DNA from: CAWCDJ01 sp963836015
GTDB taxonomy: Bacteria; Acidobacteriota; Terriglobia; Bryobacterales; Bryobacteraceae
Direction: 5' to 3'
DNA: 64,000 bases
Assembly: GCA_963836015.1 (NCBI GenBank)
Contig: CAWIIF010000002.1
Location: 620,001-684,000 of the forward strand
Positions 46,716 to 55,358 of the stretch are shown in pieces. Position 1 is the first letter of the stretch. The number at the start of each line of letters is the position of its first letter. A model generated the notes under the pieces. That model did not search any database, was not told the origin of the DNA, and saw nothing but the letters and a program-made list of their open reading frames with translations. The translations under genes were made by a program, and so were the position numbers.

Positions 46716-49178
46716 ATGGAAACGCTCGTCCAGGACGTCAAGCACTCGCTCCGCATCTTGCGGCAGAGCCCTGGCTTCACCGCCGCGGCCATTGCCGCCC
46801 TGACGCTGGGAATCGGAACCAACACGGCCATCTTCTCCGTAGTCAACTCGGTCCTGCTGAAACCCGCCCCTTTCCCCGACCCGGATCGGATGGTGATGTT
46901 CATGAACACGTCTCCGCAAGGCTCGGGAGGGGGCGCTTCACCCACTAAGTTCCAGCACTGGCGGGAGCAGACCAGCGTGGTCGAGGACGTCTCCGCGTTC
47001 CGGACCGGGGTAGTCAACCTGACCGGGAACGGCTTCTCGGAGCAGCTACAGTCCGCCCAGGTGAGCGCCGATTATTTCCGCCTCTTCGGGGCCAGGACCA
47101 TTCGCGGACGTACCTTCACGCAGCAGGAGGACCTGCCGAACGGCGACAAAGTGGTGGTCCTCAGCGACGGCTTCTGGAAACGGCGCTTTGCGGCCGACCC
47201 CGCGATCATCGGCAAGACCATCTCGTTGGGCGGCGATCCCTACATGGTGATCGGAATCATAGCGCCGGATTTCGACTTCCGCGACTTCGGATTGCCGCCT
47301 GACGTCTGGGTGCCCTTCCAACTGGATCCGCATCCCACCGATCAGGGCCATTACTTCCAGGCCGCGGGGCGCCTGAAGCCCGGCGTCACCATGGCCCAGG
47401 CCAATGCCAAGCTGAAGCTCTCGGCCGAGGATTTCCGTCGGAAGTACCCCAACGTGTTGGGGAAGAACCAGGCCTTCGGCGTGGAGCCGATCCGCGAGGC
47501 TCTGGTCAGCAACGTTCGCTCCTCCCTCCTGGTCCTGTTGGGCGCGGTGAGCTTCGTGCTGTTGATCGCCTGTGCCAACGTAGCGAACCTGCTGCTGGCG
47601 CGCGCAGTCGGGCGCCGCCGCGAGTTCGCGATCCGGGCAGCCATCGGCGCCGGCCGCGGCCGCATCATCCGGCAGCTTCTGACGGAAAGCATGCTGCTCG
47701 CACTGGCGGGCGGCGTGGCCGGAGCTGCCCTGGGAGTGGTGGGGATCCGCGCCCTGTTGAGTGTGAATACCGCCAACCTACCGCGCGTCGGGCTGGAGGG
47801 CTCGCTGGTGGGGGTCGATTGGCGCGTGCTGGCGTTCACCGTTCTGGCCGCCGGATTAACGGGCATCCTGTTCGGCCTGATCCCCGCGCTGCACAGCTCC
47901 CGTCCCGATTTGAGCGCCACCCTCAAGGAGAGCGGCGGACGGACCGGCACCGGGCTGCGCCAGAACAAGGCGCGGACCATCCTCGTGATCAGTGAAGTGG
48001 CGCTGGCCGTGGTGCTGCTGGTGGGCTCGGTCCTGCTGATCCGGACGTCGATGGCGCTCGGCGCGGTGAAGCCGGGGTTCGACGCCGAGAATGTCCTGAC
48101 GATGCGCATGTCGCTCAACGGCCCGCAGTACGCGAAATCGGCGGCAGTGGACCTACTGATCCACGACGGCGTCGAGCGCTTGCGCAGCGTTCCCGGAGTG
48201 CTGCTTGCCAGCGCCACTTGCTGCGTGCCATTGGAGGGCGGCTATGGACTGCCCTTTATCGTAATGGGGCGCCCCCTCACGGACGGCCCGTTTCACGGCG
48301 GCGGCGGCTGGCAGACGGTGTCCCCAGGCTATTTCGAGGTGTTCAAGATCCCGGTCCTCCGCGGTCGCTCCTTCACCGACCGCGATACGAGCGCATCGCC
48401 TCCGGCAGTGGTGATCAACGAGGCGATGGCCCGCCGCTTCTGGCCGAAGTCCGACCCGCTGAACGACAAAATCTGGATCGGGAAAGGCCTGATGCCGCAG
48501 TTAGCGACGGAAACGCCGCGGCAGATCATCGGCGTCGTAGGGGACATTCGCGGCAACGGACTGGCCAATGATCCGGCGCCCACGATGTACGTTCCGCAGG
48601 CCCAGGTTCCGGACGCGCTCAATGCGCTGAACGGACGCCTCACCCCGATGAAGTGGATCGTGCGCACGCGCGGCAATCCCATGCTGCTCAGCACCGCTAT
48701 CCAGGAGCAGCTTCGCCAGGTGAGCGGCTTGCCGGTCACGGACGTCCGCACCATGGACGAAGTGGTCTCGCGATCCACCTCGCGGCAGCGCTTCAACATG
48801 CTGCTGATGACGGTCTTCGGCGGCTCCGCGCTGTTCCTGGCGGCCATCGGGATCTACGGCCTGATGGCGTATTCGGTGCAGCAGCGCACCCAGGAGATCG
48901 GCATCCGGCTGGCTCTCGGCGCGGGAACCGGCAGCGTGCGGAAGATGGTGGTGTTTCAGGGAATGCGCCTCGCCCTGGCGGGAGTGATCGTCGGGCTGGG
49001 AGCGGCCTTCGGCCTTACCCGGCTGATCGCCGCGCTGCTCTTCGGCGTCAAGGACAAGGACCCGGCCGTCTTCGTGGCTGTCGCCATCCTGCTCAGCCTG
49101 GTGTCGCTGCTGGCCGTCTGGCTGCCGGCGCGCCGCGCCACCCGGATCGACCCGGTGATTGCGCTCAGGTACGAATGA
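46716..49178 (+). CDS. ADOP-family FtsX/MacB-like permease (intact)
   Basis: 820 residues from ATG 46716 (METLVQDVKHSLRILRQSPG); upstream in-frame codons add nothing recognisable. Full ADOP layout: GFTAAAIAALTLGIGTNTAIF, periplasmic domain, the middle membrane block around SFVLLIACANVANLLLARAV (in part) with RREFAIRAAIGAGRGRI, second periplasmic domain and the final block with QQRTQEIGIRLALGAG and the end RATRIDPVIALRYE. The 3' end is duplicated at 53775. 48 bp separate it from the alcohol dehydrogenase gene. Confidence 0.92.
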   Translation: METLVQDVKHSLRILRQSPGFTAAAIAALTLGIGTNTAIFSVVNSVLLKPAPFPDPDRMVMFMNTSPQGSGGGASPTKFQHWREQTSVVEDVSAFRTGVVNLTGNGFSEQLQSAQVSADYFRLFGARTIRGRTFTQQEDLPNGDKVVVLSDGFWKRRFAADPAIIGKTISLGGDPYMVIGIIAPDFDFRDFGLPPDVWVPFQLDPHPTDQGHYFQAAGRLKPGVTMAQANAKLKLSAEDFRRKYPNVLGKNQAFGVEPIREALVSNVRSSLLVLLGAVSFVLLIACANVANLLLARAVGRRREFAIRAAIGAGRGRIIRQLLTESMLLALAGGVAGAALGVVGIRALLSVNTANLPRVGLEGSLVGVDWRVLAFTVLAAGLTGILFGLIPALHSSRPDLSATLKESGGRTGTGLRQNKARTILVISEVALAVVLLVGSVLLIRTSMALGAVKPGFDAENVLTMRMSLNGPQYAKSAAVDLLIHDGVERLRSVPGVLLASATCCVPLEGGYGLPFIVMGRPLTDGPFHGGGGWQTVSPGYFEVFKIPVLRGRSFTDRDTSASPPAVVINEAMARRFWPKSDPLNDKIWIGKGLMPQLATETPRQIIGVVGDIRGNGLANDPAPTMYVPQAQVPDALNALNGRLTPMKWIVRTRGNPMLLSTAIQEQLRQVSGLPVTDVRTMDEVVSRSTSRQRFNMLLMTVFGGSALFLAAIGIYGLMAYSVQQRTQEIGIRLALGAGTGSVRKMVVFQGMRLALAGVIVGLGAAFGLTRLIAALLFGVKDKDPAVFVAVAILLSLVSLLAVWLPARRATRIDPVIALRYE
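49144..49178 (+). repeat. 35-bp 3' end of ADOP gene, proximal copy of direct repeat
   Basis: Encodes RIDPVIALRYE and the stop. 32 of 35 bases recur at 53775-53809 in the same orientation, bracketing the GH42/DUF6259 pair. Because ADOP genes share this C-terminus, the match could come from a paralogue instead of an insertion. Confidence 0.7.
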
Positions 49179-49183
49179 GCCGT

Positions 49184-49199
49184 GGCGCTCTGGAGCGCC
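49184..49199 (+). terminator. GC hairpin after ADOP stop (no U-tract)
   Basis: GGCGCT-CTGG-AGCGCC forms a perfect 6-bp stem 5 bp after the stop, inside a wider CCGTGG/CCACGG-flanked structure. It lacks a T-run, so intrinsic termination is uncertain. A similar hairpin (GCGCT-CTTC-AGCGC at 53830-53843) follows the duplicated gene end. Confidence 0.3.
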
Positions 49200-49364
49200 T
49201 GGCCACGGCCGCATTTCCGCTGGGCCGCGACGAATTCCGAAGAGCTAAGGCAGGTTTTCGGCGCTGAACATCGGAACGGTTCAGAGGCGGTAGAATGAAA
49301 GATCTTCCGCTGGTGCGGCCTCAATGCTCAGCGCACTCGCACGATCCCGGGAGGAGAACGTAAA

Positions 49365-51539
49365 TTGGAGCGCCGGGCATTTCACAAATTAGCTGGGCTC
49401 GCCGGATTGGATCTCATGCTCGGGCATCCCAGCCCAGCTTTCGGGCTCCAATCATCGTCGCGAAGTAACGCCTCTGCAATCAGCCGCAGCCGTTGGGACG
49501 GTTATCTCATCGGCGCCGCCTACTACCCGGAGTGGTGGCCCTCCAAAGAATGGGAAATCGATTTCCGCCAGATGCGCGACCTTGGCATCAATACCGTCCG
49601 CATGGGCGAGTTTGCCTGGGCACTCTTTGAGCCCGCGCCCGGAATATTCGAATTCGATTGGATGGATCGCGCACTCGGAGTGGCAGGCCGATACGGAATC
49701 CGCGCAGTTCTCGCCACGCCCACGGCCTCCATTCCGCCGTGGCTCTTCCAACTCCACTCCGACGTACTCTCCGGCAATTCCAGCGGCCCTTTCACTTACG
49801 GCGGACGCAAAGGGTATAACACCAACAGCCCCAATTACCTTGCCGCAAGCACGCGCATTACAACCGCCCTTGCCGACCACTACGGCCGCCATCCAGCCGT
49901 CATTGGCTGGCAACTCGACAACGAGCCCGGCCATCCTCCGCAGAGTTTCGACCCGGTCTCCGAGAAGGCCTTTCAGACCTGGCTCAGGCAGCGTTACGGT
50001 TCGCTCGACGAGCTGAACCGCGTATGGAACGGCGCCTTCTGGAGCAACAGGTTTTCCGACTGGTCGCAGATTCGTTTTCCGAGCAATTCGGCTGAAGGCG
50101 GCTGGCAGCCGGCGATCAGCCTCGATTACCGCCGCTTCTTCTCGGATTCATTTCTCAATCATCTCCGTATTCAAGCTGAAATCCTGCACGCGAAAACGGA
50201 GAATCAGTTCGTCTACACCAATTGGCCTGCCCCTGCGTGGTCCGTCGATGTTTTTGCCGCCGCGCGGTTCCTCGACGCCACTGCCTGGGATAACTACGTC
50301 AGTGCTCCCGGCGTGAGCCGTTTCCAGCGCCAGTACGCCGCCGGCTTCTTCAGCGACTTCTGCCGTTGCGCCGGTCCGAACCAGCGATTCCTGTGCGCCG
50401 AACAAAACGCGTACGTACCCCCCAATGCTCCGCCCGAGGGCCTCCGCCTGCAGGCGTACGACGATCTCGCCCACGGCAGCCGCGGGCAACTCTACTTCGA
50501 ATGGCGCAGGCCGCTCGCCGGAGGCGAGGAGCATCGTCCCTCCTTCATCAAGGGCTTCGACGGCGAGATCAATCCGGCCAAACCGGTTCTGGAGCGGATC
50601 TGTAAAGAACTGGGCCGTATCGGTTCCCGGCTGGCGGACGCCCGAACCCGCGCCGACATCGCTCTCCTTTACGACTTCAGCAACGAGTGGGCGCAGGGCT
50701 ACGGCGGCGTGGGTGACAGGAATCCCCGCTACAACGGCGAAATGCAAAGCTTCTATGCGGGCATGAAGGTCCTCGGCCGCAATATCGATGTTGTCCCGCT
50801 CGCCGCCGACTACGCTCCGTACCGGCTCGTCATCGCGTCGAATCTGCGCCTCATCGACAATCCCACCGTCGATCGCCTGCGGGCCTTCGTTGCCGCCGGC
50901 GGTACGCTCGTGCTCAACTACCGCGTTGCCACCGAGAATATGGATAACAGCATGCGGCGCCTGCTTAGTCCTGGCCCGTTCGCTGAAATTGCGGGAGTCA
51001 AATCGGAAGCCATACTCGATCTGTTCGAGTACAACTCCAATGCGGGCAATCTCGATGCCGGCCTGCAGGCCGCCCTCGGCATCCAGTTCCGTGGTATGGA
51101 CCCGGTATTCAAGCCGCGAACGGTGATCGAGTCACTCACACTGCACGGGGCCGACGCGATCGCGACCATACGTGGGGGCGGTTCATTGAACGGCCGCCCT
51201 GCCATCACCCGCAACCGCTATGGAAAGGGATGGGTTCTCTACGCCGGCTGTGACTCCACCGACGATGGTTTCTACGAGACCCTGGCGCACATGGCCGGCA
51301 ATGCTGCCTCGCTCAAGCCCCTGATCGCAGCGCCCTACGGCGTCGAAGTCACCAGCCGCCAGGACGCCACCTCGACTTATTACTTTCTTCTGAACCTGAC
51401 GCAGACAGCTCACGAGAAGATCGAGCTTCCGCACCCAATGGACGACCTCATTGGCGAGCGAAGCTCCATCACGCAAATCGCGCTGGGGCCACTCGATGTC
51501 GCCCTTCTGGCGTCGCCGAATCGACCGGCTGCGAACTGA
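49365..51539 (+). CDS. GH42 beta-galactosidase, secreted
   Basis: 724 residues from a TTG at 49365 with a GGGAGGAG ribosome site. An N-terminal Arg pair (MERRAFHKLAGLAGLDLML) suggests a Tat-like signal. The catalytic barrel starts IGAAYYPEWWPSKEWEIDF, has the acid/base E187 in WQLDNEPG and the probable nucleophile E346 in LCAEQNAY. Domain B and a C-terminal beta domain (TYYFLLNLTQTAHEKIELP) follow. GH42 enzymes release beta-galactose; the neighbour DUF6259 gene may act on the same polymer. Codon use is slightly AT-richer than neighbouring genes. Confidence 0.92.
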   Translation: MERRAFHKLAGLAGLDLMLGHPSPAFGLQSSSRSNASAISRSRWDGYLIGAAYYPEWWPSKEWEIDFRQMRDLGINTVRMGEFAWALFEPAPGIFEFDWMDRALGVAGRYGIRAVLATPTASIPPWLFQLHSDVLSGNSSGPFTYGGRKGYNTNSPNYLAASTRITTALADHYGRHPAVIGWQLDNEPGHPPQSFDPVSEKAFQTWLRQRYGSLDELNRVWNGAFWSNRFSDWSQIRFPSNSAEGGWQPAISLDYRRFFSDSFLNHLRIQAEILHAKTENQFVYTNWPAPAWSVDVFAAARFLDATAWDNYVSAPGVSRFQRQYAAGFFSDFCRCAGPNQRFLCAEQNAYVPPNAPPEGLRLQAYDDLAHGSRGQLYFEWRRPLAGGEEHRPSFIKGFDGEINPAKPVLERICKELGRIGSRLADARTRADIALLYDFSNEWAQGYGGVGDRNPRYNGEMQSFYAGMKVLGRNIDVVPLAADYAPYRLVIASNLRLIDNPTVDRLRAFVAAGGTLVLNYRVATENMDNSMRRLLSPGPFAEIAGVKSEAILDLFEYNSNAGNLDAGLQAALGIQFRGMDPVFKPRTVIESLTLHGADAIATIRGGGSLNGRPAITRNRYGKGWVLYAGCDSTDDGFYETLAHMAGNAASLKPLIAAPYGVEVTSRQDATSTYYFLLNLTQTAHEKIELPHPMDDLIGERSSITQIALGPLDVALLASPNRPAAN

Positions 51540-51597
51540 TATGATCCCGGATGAAAACCGATCGTCGAGCGCAATCTGCGGCGCCAGAGAAGGACCA

Positions 51598-53766
51598 ATG
51601 GACAGGCGAACGTTCAATAGACTGGCTGGGGCGGCTGCAATGGCCGCCATCGCGGAAAGTGATCTCCGGGCCCAGTCGTCCGCGACCGCCGGCGCTGCCC
51701 GCCCGGAAGTCGTACTCGAAGACAAAGAACTGCTGGTAGCTTTCGACAAGAGGTCCGGTGCTCTGACGCGCATGGTGAGGAAGTCGACCAACTGGGTCGT
51801 TCAGCGCCGCCCTGAACTGGGTGTTTCCTTCCGTCTTCTTGCGCCGCTGCCTCACCAGCGCGCCAACTTTGTGCTCGGTCCAAAGCAGACTGCCGCCAAA
51901 GTGGAGAAGGTGTCTCCGACCGAGGTTCAGATTGTCTGGAGGGATCCGGTCAGCGAGCATGGCGGCGTCGTCCCGCTCATGCTGACAGCCTCGGCTGTGC
52001 TCGAGAATGGTGTACTTACGTTCCACGCCACTCTCGTCAACAACTCTTCCCTCACGATTGAGACCATCGATTACCCGTACTTCGGCGATTTCACTTCGCC
52101 CACGCCGGAAACCGCCATGCACACCGAGCATCTTTGGGTCGGTGCGTTGAATGGCGAAGAGATTTATCCTCACTTCCAGAATGGGAAAGGCTACTGGGGA
52201 GTCCTCTACCCCACCAGGACGATCGAGTCCAACGTCAGCCAGTTCTGCCTCATCCGCACGTCCGATCAGGGATTCTATGTCGGTATGCACGACACCGCCA
52301 TCCGGTATTTGCTCCACTTCACGTTCGAGCAGCACCCCGGCGTCGTAGATTGGGTTACCAACAGCGTGCCGCGGCAGGACGAGATTTCCGGCCTGCCCGT
52401 TCATCTCGAGTTTCGCACCTGTCATTTCCTCTTCGCTCATCCCGGATCGCAGGTCCAACTAGCCCCTGTTGTTCTGCATCCGTACGACGGCGACTGGCAT
52501 GCCGGCCTCGATGTCTACAAGCAGTGGCGCGCCACGTGGTTCGGTACGCCCAGAACTCCTGCCTGGGCTCTGGACGTCCATTCCTGGCTACAACTCCAGA
52601 TCAACGGGGCCGAGCAGGACTACCGCGTTCCGTATCGAGACATCGTGAAGTATGGAGAGGAGTGCGCGGAGAATGGTGTGTCAGCCATGCAACTGGTCGG
52701 CTGGAATCGCGGCGGCCAGGACGGCGGTGATCCATCGCTCGACACGGAGCCGGCCTTGGGTACATGGCAGGAACTGCACGACGCGATCGCGAAGATCCAG
52801 GCCAGGGGCGTCAGGATGATTCTGTTCGGCAAACCCATCTTTGCCGATATGTCCACCGACTATTACAAGAAGGAACTGCACAAGTACGAAGCCATCGACA
52901 TGTGGGGCAATAAATACGAGTCGAACGGCTATAGCTACACGACTCCAACGCAGCTCGCGGTGATCAACAACCGCCGCCGCGCCATCATGGACGTCTGTAG
53001 CCAGGCGTATCGCGACATCGCCACCCGGGAGTTCGAAAAGACTCTCGCACTCGGCGCGGCCGGCTGGCTCTTTGATGAGGTCATGCAGCACAACGGCGTG
53101 CTTTACAATTTCAGCCCCGATCACGGCTACACGCCGCCCGGCTATCTCTTCAGCGGCGACATCCCATTGGTCAGGCAGTTTCGCGCCGCTGCAGACAAGG
53201 TGAATTCGGCATTCCTCTTCTCCGGCGAGGGCCCTGGCGATTGGCTCATGCCGTACTACACGCTCGGGTATTACCGCATTGGTCCCGGCACCCGTCACGC
53301 GCTGCGCTATATCGACCCGCAAGCTCCGCTCATGGCCGCCGTGCGAGGCTTCGACGCGCGCGACGAAATCAATCTCATCCTCGCTTATCGCTACATCATC
53401 AGCTACGAGCCTTTTAACTTCAAGGGCCATGTCACGGATTTTCCCCTTACTCTGGCGTACGGAAAACGGGTCGATGCACTGCGGCGGAGGTATCGCGAAT
53501 ATCTCTGGGACGCGGATTTCCGCGATACGCTCGGAGCCCGCTTGACAGCCGACGGAAACCATCGCCACACGGTCTTTGTGACGAAAGGCGGGAAACGCGC
53601 GGTGGTAGTCGTGAATCTCGAACAGGAGAAGGCAATCTCGGCAAAGGTTGCCTTGCCGAATGCGGGCCGTCTGGTGATCGTCACTCCGGAGAGACCGGAT
53701 ACAGAGCCGGCTGCAGGCTCGTTGAACATACCGGCGCGGTCTGCTGCGGTGGTTCTGGAGCTATGA
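51598..53766 (+). CDS. DUF6259-like putative glycoside hydrolase, Tat-secreted
   Basis: 722 residues from ATG 51598 (MDRRTFNRLAGAAAMAAIA, a Tat signal). N-terminal half: beta-sandwich-like (VVLEDKELLVAFDKRSGALTRMV, in part), substrate-binding region IDYPYFGDF; C-terminal half: a TIM-barrel-like domain with GVSAMQLVGWNRGGQDGGDPS, RGVRMILFGKPIFADMSTDYY (in part), LALGAAGWLFDEVMQHNG (probable acidic catalytic residue) and FSGEGPGDWLMPYY. This resembles DUF6259/GH-like proteins of unknown specificity. It starts 58 bp after GH42 and likely cooperates with it. Confidence 0.7.
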   Translation: MDRRTFNRLAGAAAMAAIAESDLRAQSSATAGAARPEVVLEDKELLVAFDKRSGALTRMVRKSTNWVVQRRPELGVSFRLLAPLPHQRANFVLGPKQTAAKVEKVSPTEVQIVWRDPVSEHGGVVPLMLTASAVLENGVLTFHATLVNNSSLTIETIDYPYFGDFTSPTPETAMHTEHLWVGALNGEEIYPHFQNGKGYWGVLYPTRTIESNVSQFCLIRTSDQGFYVGMHDTAIRYLLHFTFEQHPGVVDWVTNSVPRQDEISGLPVHLEFRTCHFLFAHPGSQVQLAPVVLHPYDGDWHAGLDVYKQWRATWFGTPRTPAWALDVHSWLQLQINGAEQDYRVPYRDIVKYGEECAENGVSAMQLVGWNRGGQDGGDPSLDTEPALGTWQELHDAIAKIQARGVRMILFGKPIFADMSTDYYKKELHKYEAIDMWGNKYESNGYSYTTPTQLAVINNRRRAIMDVCSQAYRDIATREFEKTLALGAAGWLFDEVMQHNGVLYNFSPDHGYTPPGYLFSGDIPLVRQFRAAADKVNSAFLFSGEGPGDWLMPYYTLGYYRIGPGTRHALRYIDPQAPLMAAVRGFDARDEINLILAYRYIISYEPFNFKGHVTDFPLTLAYGKRVDALRRRYREYLWDADFRDTLGARLTADGNHRHTVFVTKGGKRAVVVVNLEQEKAISAKVALPNAGRLVIVTPERPDTEPAAGSLNIPARSAAVVLEL

Positions 53767-53774
53767 TGCGTCAA

Positions 53775-53850
53775 GGACCGACCCGGTGATTGCGCTCCGC
53801 TACGAATGATCGCCGGCTATAGGCCATACGCGCTCTTCAGCGCCTGTCCC
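53775..53850 (+). pseudogene. Remnant of an ADOP permease gene 3' end
   Basis: 53775-53809 encodes TDPVIALRYE and a stop, matching the end of the gene at 46716-49178 in 32 of 35 bases; nothing of the rest of an ADOP gene precedes it, only the GH pair's last stop 8 bp away. A hairpin block at 53830-53849 resembles the one after 49178 (17 of 20 bases). It reads as a displaced gene end. Confidence 0.7.
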
Positions 53851-54515
53851 GAAAGCTGAGACAGCCAGTTAAGACACTGCTTACCGTTCTATGGTAGATC
53901 GTTCCCCCGGATCGGGCAATCAACTTATTCTGATCGCGTCGGTGAAGCGGAGACGGGCTCTGGCGGCGACCAACCCGATCGAGGAATAGCGGGCCGGAAC
54001 TCATCGCGGACGATGAGAGGAGCGTGGTCCTCCCGACGCGTTCTTTTACCTGGGTTGCGAGGCCGACCGGCGGGAGGCCGTTGGTTCCGTTCCCGGAGTT
54101 TGGTTCTTGGGTTTTGGTTTTTTGGACCACATCGGACCGATAGATTCCGTCATGCCTCGGAAAACCCATCCCGATGGCCGTCGGAATGAAACCGCCGGGG
54201 TAGCCCGGTAAATGGAGCGGAGGCATCGGCGCAAACACTGCTGTGGCGATTACAATCCGGCCCACGTAGCATCCGGTCGCTTGCAGGGTTTCCCTGTAAA
54301 GGGCGCCTTTGCCTTCTCCACAATTGCGCCGCCGATAGGCGGTTACAGCGGGGGTGCGGGGTGGTCAGCCTGCTGCTGCGTGCTCCTGCGCCAGAAGCGT
54401 TTAGGCCACACTCCGGGTTGGGCTGGGCCCATTCGCGTAGGGTTTCGATTCCTTTCAGCCACTCCATGAGTTGGTTCCAACTCGCAGTGATTAGGGACCG
54501 CATACAATAAAGGCA
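53851..54515. other. Unassigned 665-bp interval
   Basis: No recognisable gene. Minus-strand frames are open (for example 53837-54265, a 142-codon frame with PLHLPGYPGGFIPTAIG and a Ser/Arg/Lys-rich end) but show no domain and no convincing start. A TGTCCCGAAAGCTGAGACA-like stretch at 53845-53863 and the local hairpin could belong to a mobile-element end, but no transposase is seen. Short T-runs and G-rich boxes are present. I cannot say what it does. Confidence 0.3.
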
Positions 54516-55340
54516 GTGAAGGCCTTCATTGCCCTTGCGGCAATCGTCAGTTCCATCCCCCTGCACGCTCAGGATGCCCGCGAGATTGTCCGCCGCTCGA
54601 TCGAACTCGATCAGGTCAACTGGGCCCGCGCCAAGGATTACACCTGGACCGCACGCGACGTCGAGCGGCACCTCAACTCGGGAGGACGCGTCAAATCGGT
54701 CGATAGCAAGGGATGGGAGACGCTGATCCTCTACGGCCTCCCATACCGCCGCATGACCGAGCGCGATGGCAAGCCCCTCCCGCCCGGGGAGCAGCGCAAA
54801 GAACAGCAAAAGCTCGACCGGTACACCGCCAGGCTGGAGCGCGAAACACCCGCCGAGCGGCAGCACCGCCTGGACGAGTACCTGAAGGAGCGCAAGAAAG
54901 ATCGCGAGCTCTTTCGCGAAATTCCCGACCTGTTCGACTTCCATCTCGACGGCGAGGCCATCGTGGACGGCCGCCCCGTCTGGGTGATCTCGGGGGCGCC
55001 CCGGCCCGGCGCCCGGCCGAAGAGCCGCGACGCCCGCGCGCTCCTCAAAATCCGCGGCCGCATGTGGATCGACAAGACCGGGTACCAGTGGGTGAAGATC
55101 GAGGCCGAGACGACTGAGACGATCTCCTGGGGCATCTTCCTCGCGCGGCTCAACCCCGGCGCGAAGCTGGTCTTCGAGCAGACCCGCGTCAATGACGAGG
55201 TCTGGCTGCCCAGGCGCCAGTGGATGCGCGGTGCGGGCCGTATCGGGCTGCTGAAGAAACTCGCCATGGAGGAAGAGATCACCTGGAGCGGCTACCGCAA
55301 GTTCCAGGCCGAATCGAAGATTGTGTCGGACCCCCGGTAA
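54516..55340 (+). CDS. LolA-like periplasmic/secreted protein (outer membrane lipoprotein-sorting type)
   Basis: 274 residues from a GTG at 54516, signal MKAFIALAAIVSSIPLHAQ. The mature chain begins DAREIVRRSIELDQVNWARAKDYTWTA (in part) and is a beta/alpha protein resembling the LolA/LolB-like lipoprotein-sorting fold seen in many Acidobacterial secreted proteins; a charged helical region (EQRKEQQKLDRYTARLERE) interrupts it at about residues 92-130. Function unknown. It precedes the glycerol genes by 18 bp, perhaps by read-through only. Confidence 0.6.
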   Translation: MKAFIALAAIVSSIPLHAQDAREIVRRSIELDQVNWARAKDYTWTARDVERHLNSGGRVKSVDSKGWETLILYGLPYRRMTERDGKPLPPGEQRKEQQKLDRYTARLERETPAERQHRLDEYLKERKKDRELFREIPDLFDFHLDGEAIVDGRPVWVISGAPRPGARPKSRDARALLKIRGRMWIDKTGYQWVKIEAETTETISWGIFLARLNPGAKLVFEQTRVNDEVWLPRRQWMRGAGRIGLLKKLAMEEEITWSGYRKFQAESKIVSDPR

Positions 55341-55358
55341 CGGGCTATGCTATCTCTG

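Noticed and set aside
53845..53863. Insertion-sequence end (inverted repeat)
   Set aside because: Short imperfect dyad only; no matching second end and no transposase frame in the interval.
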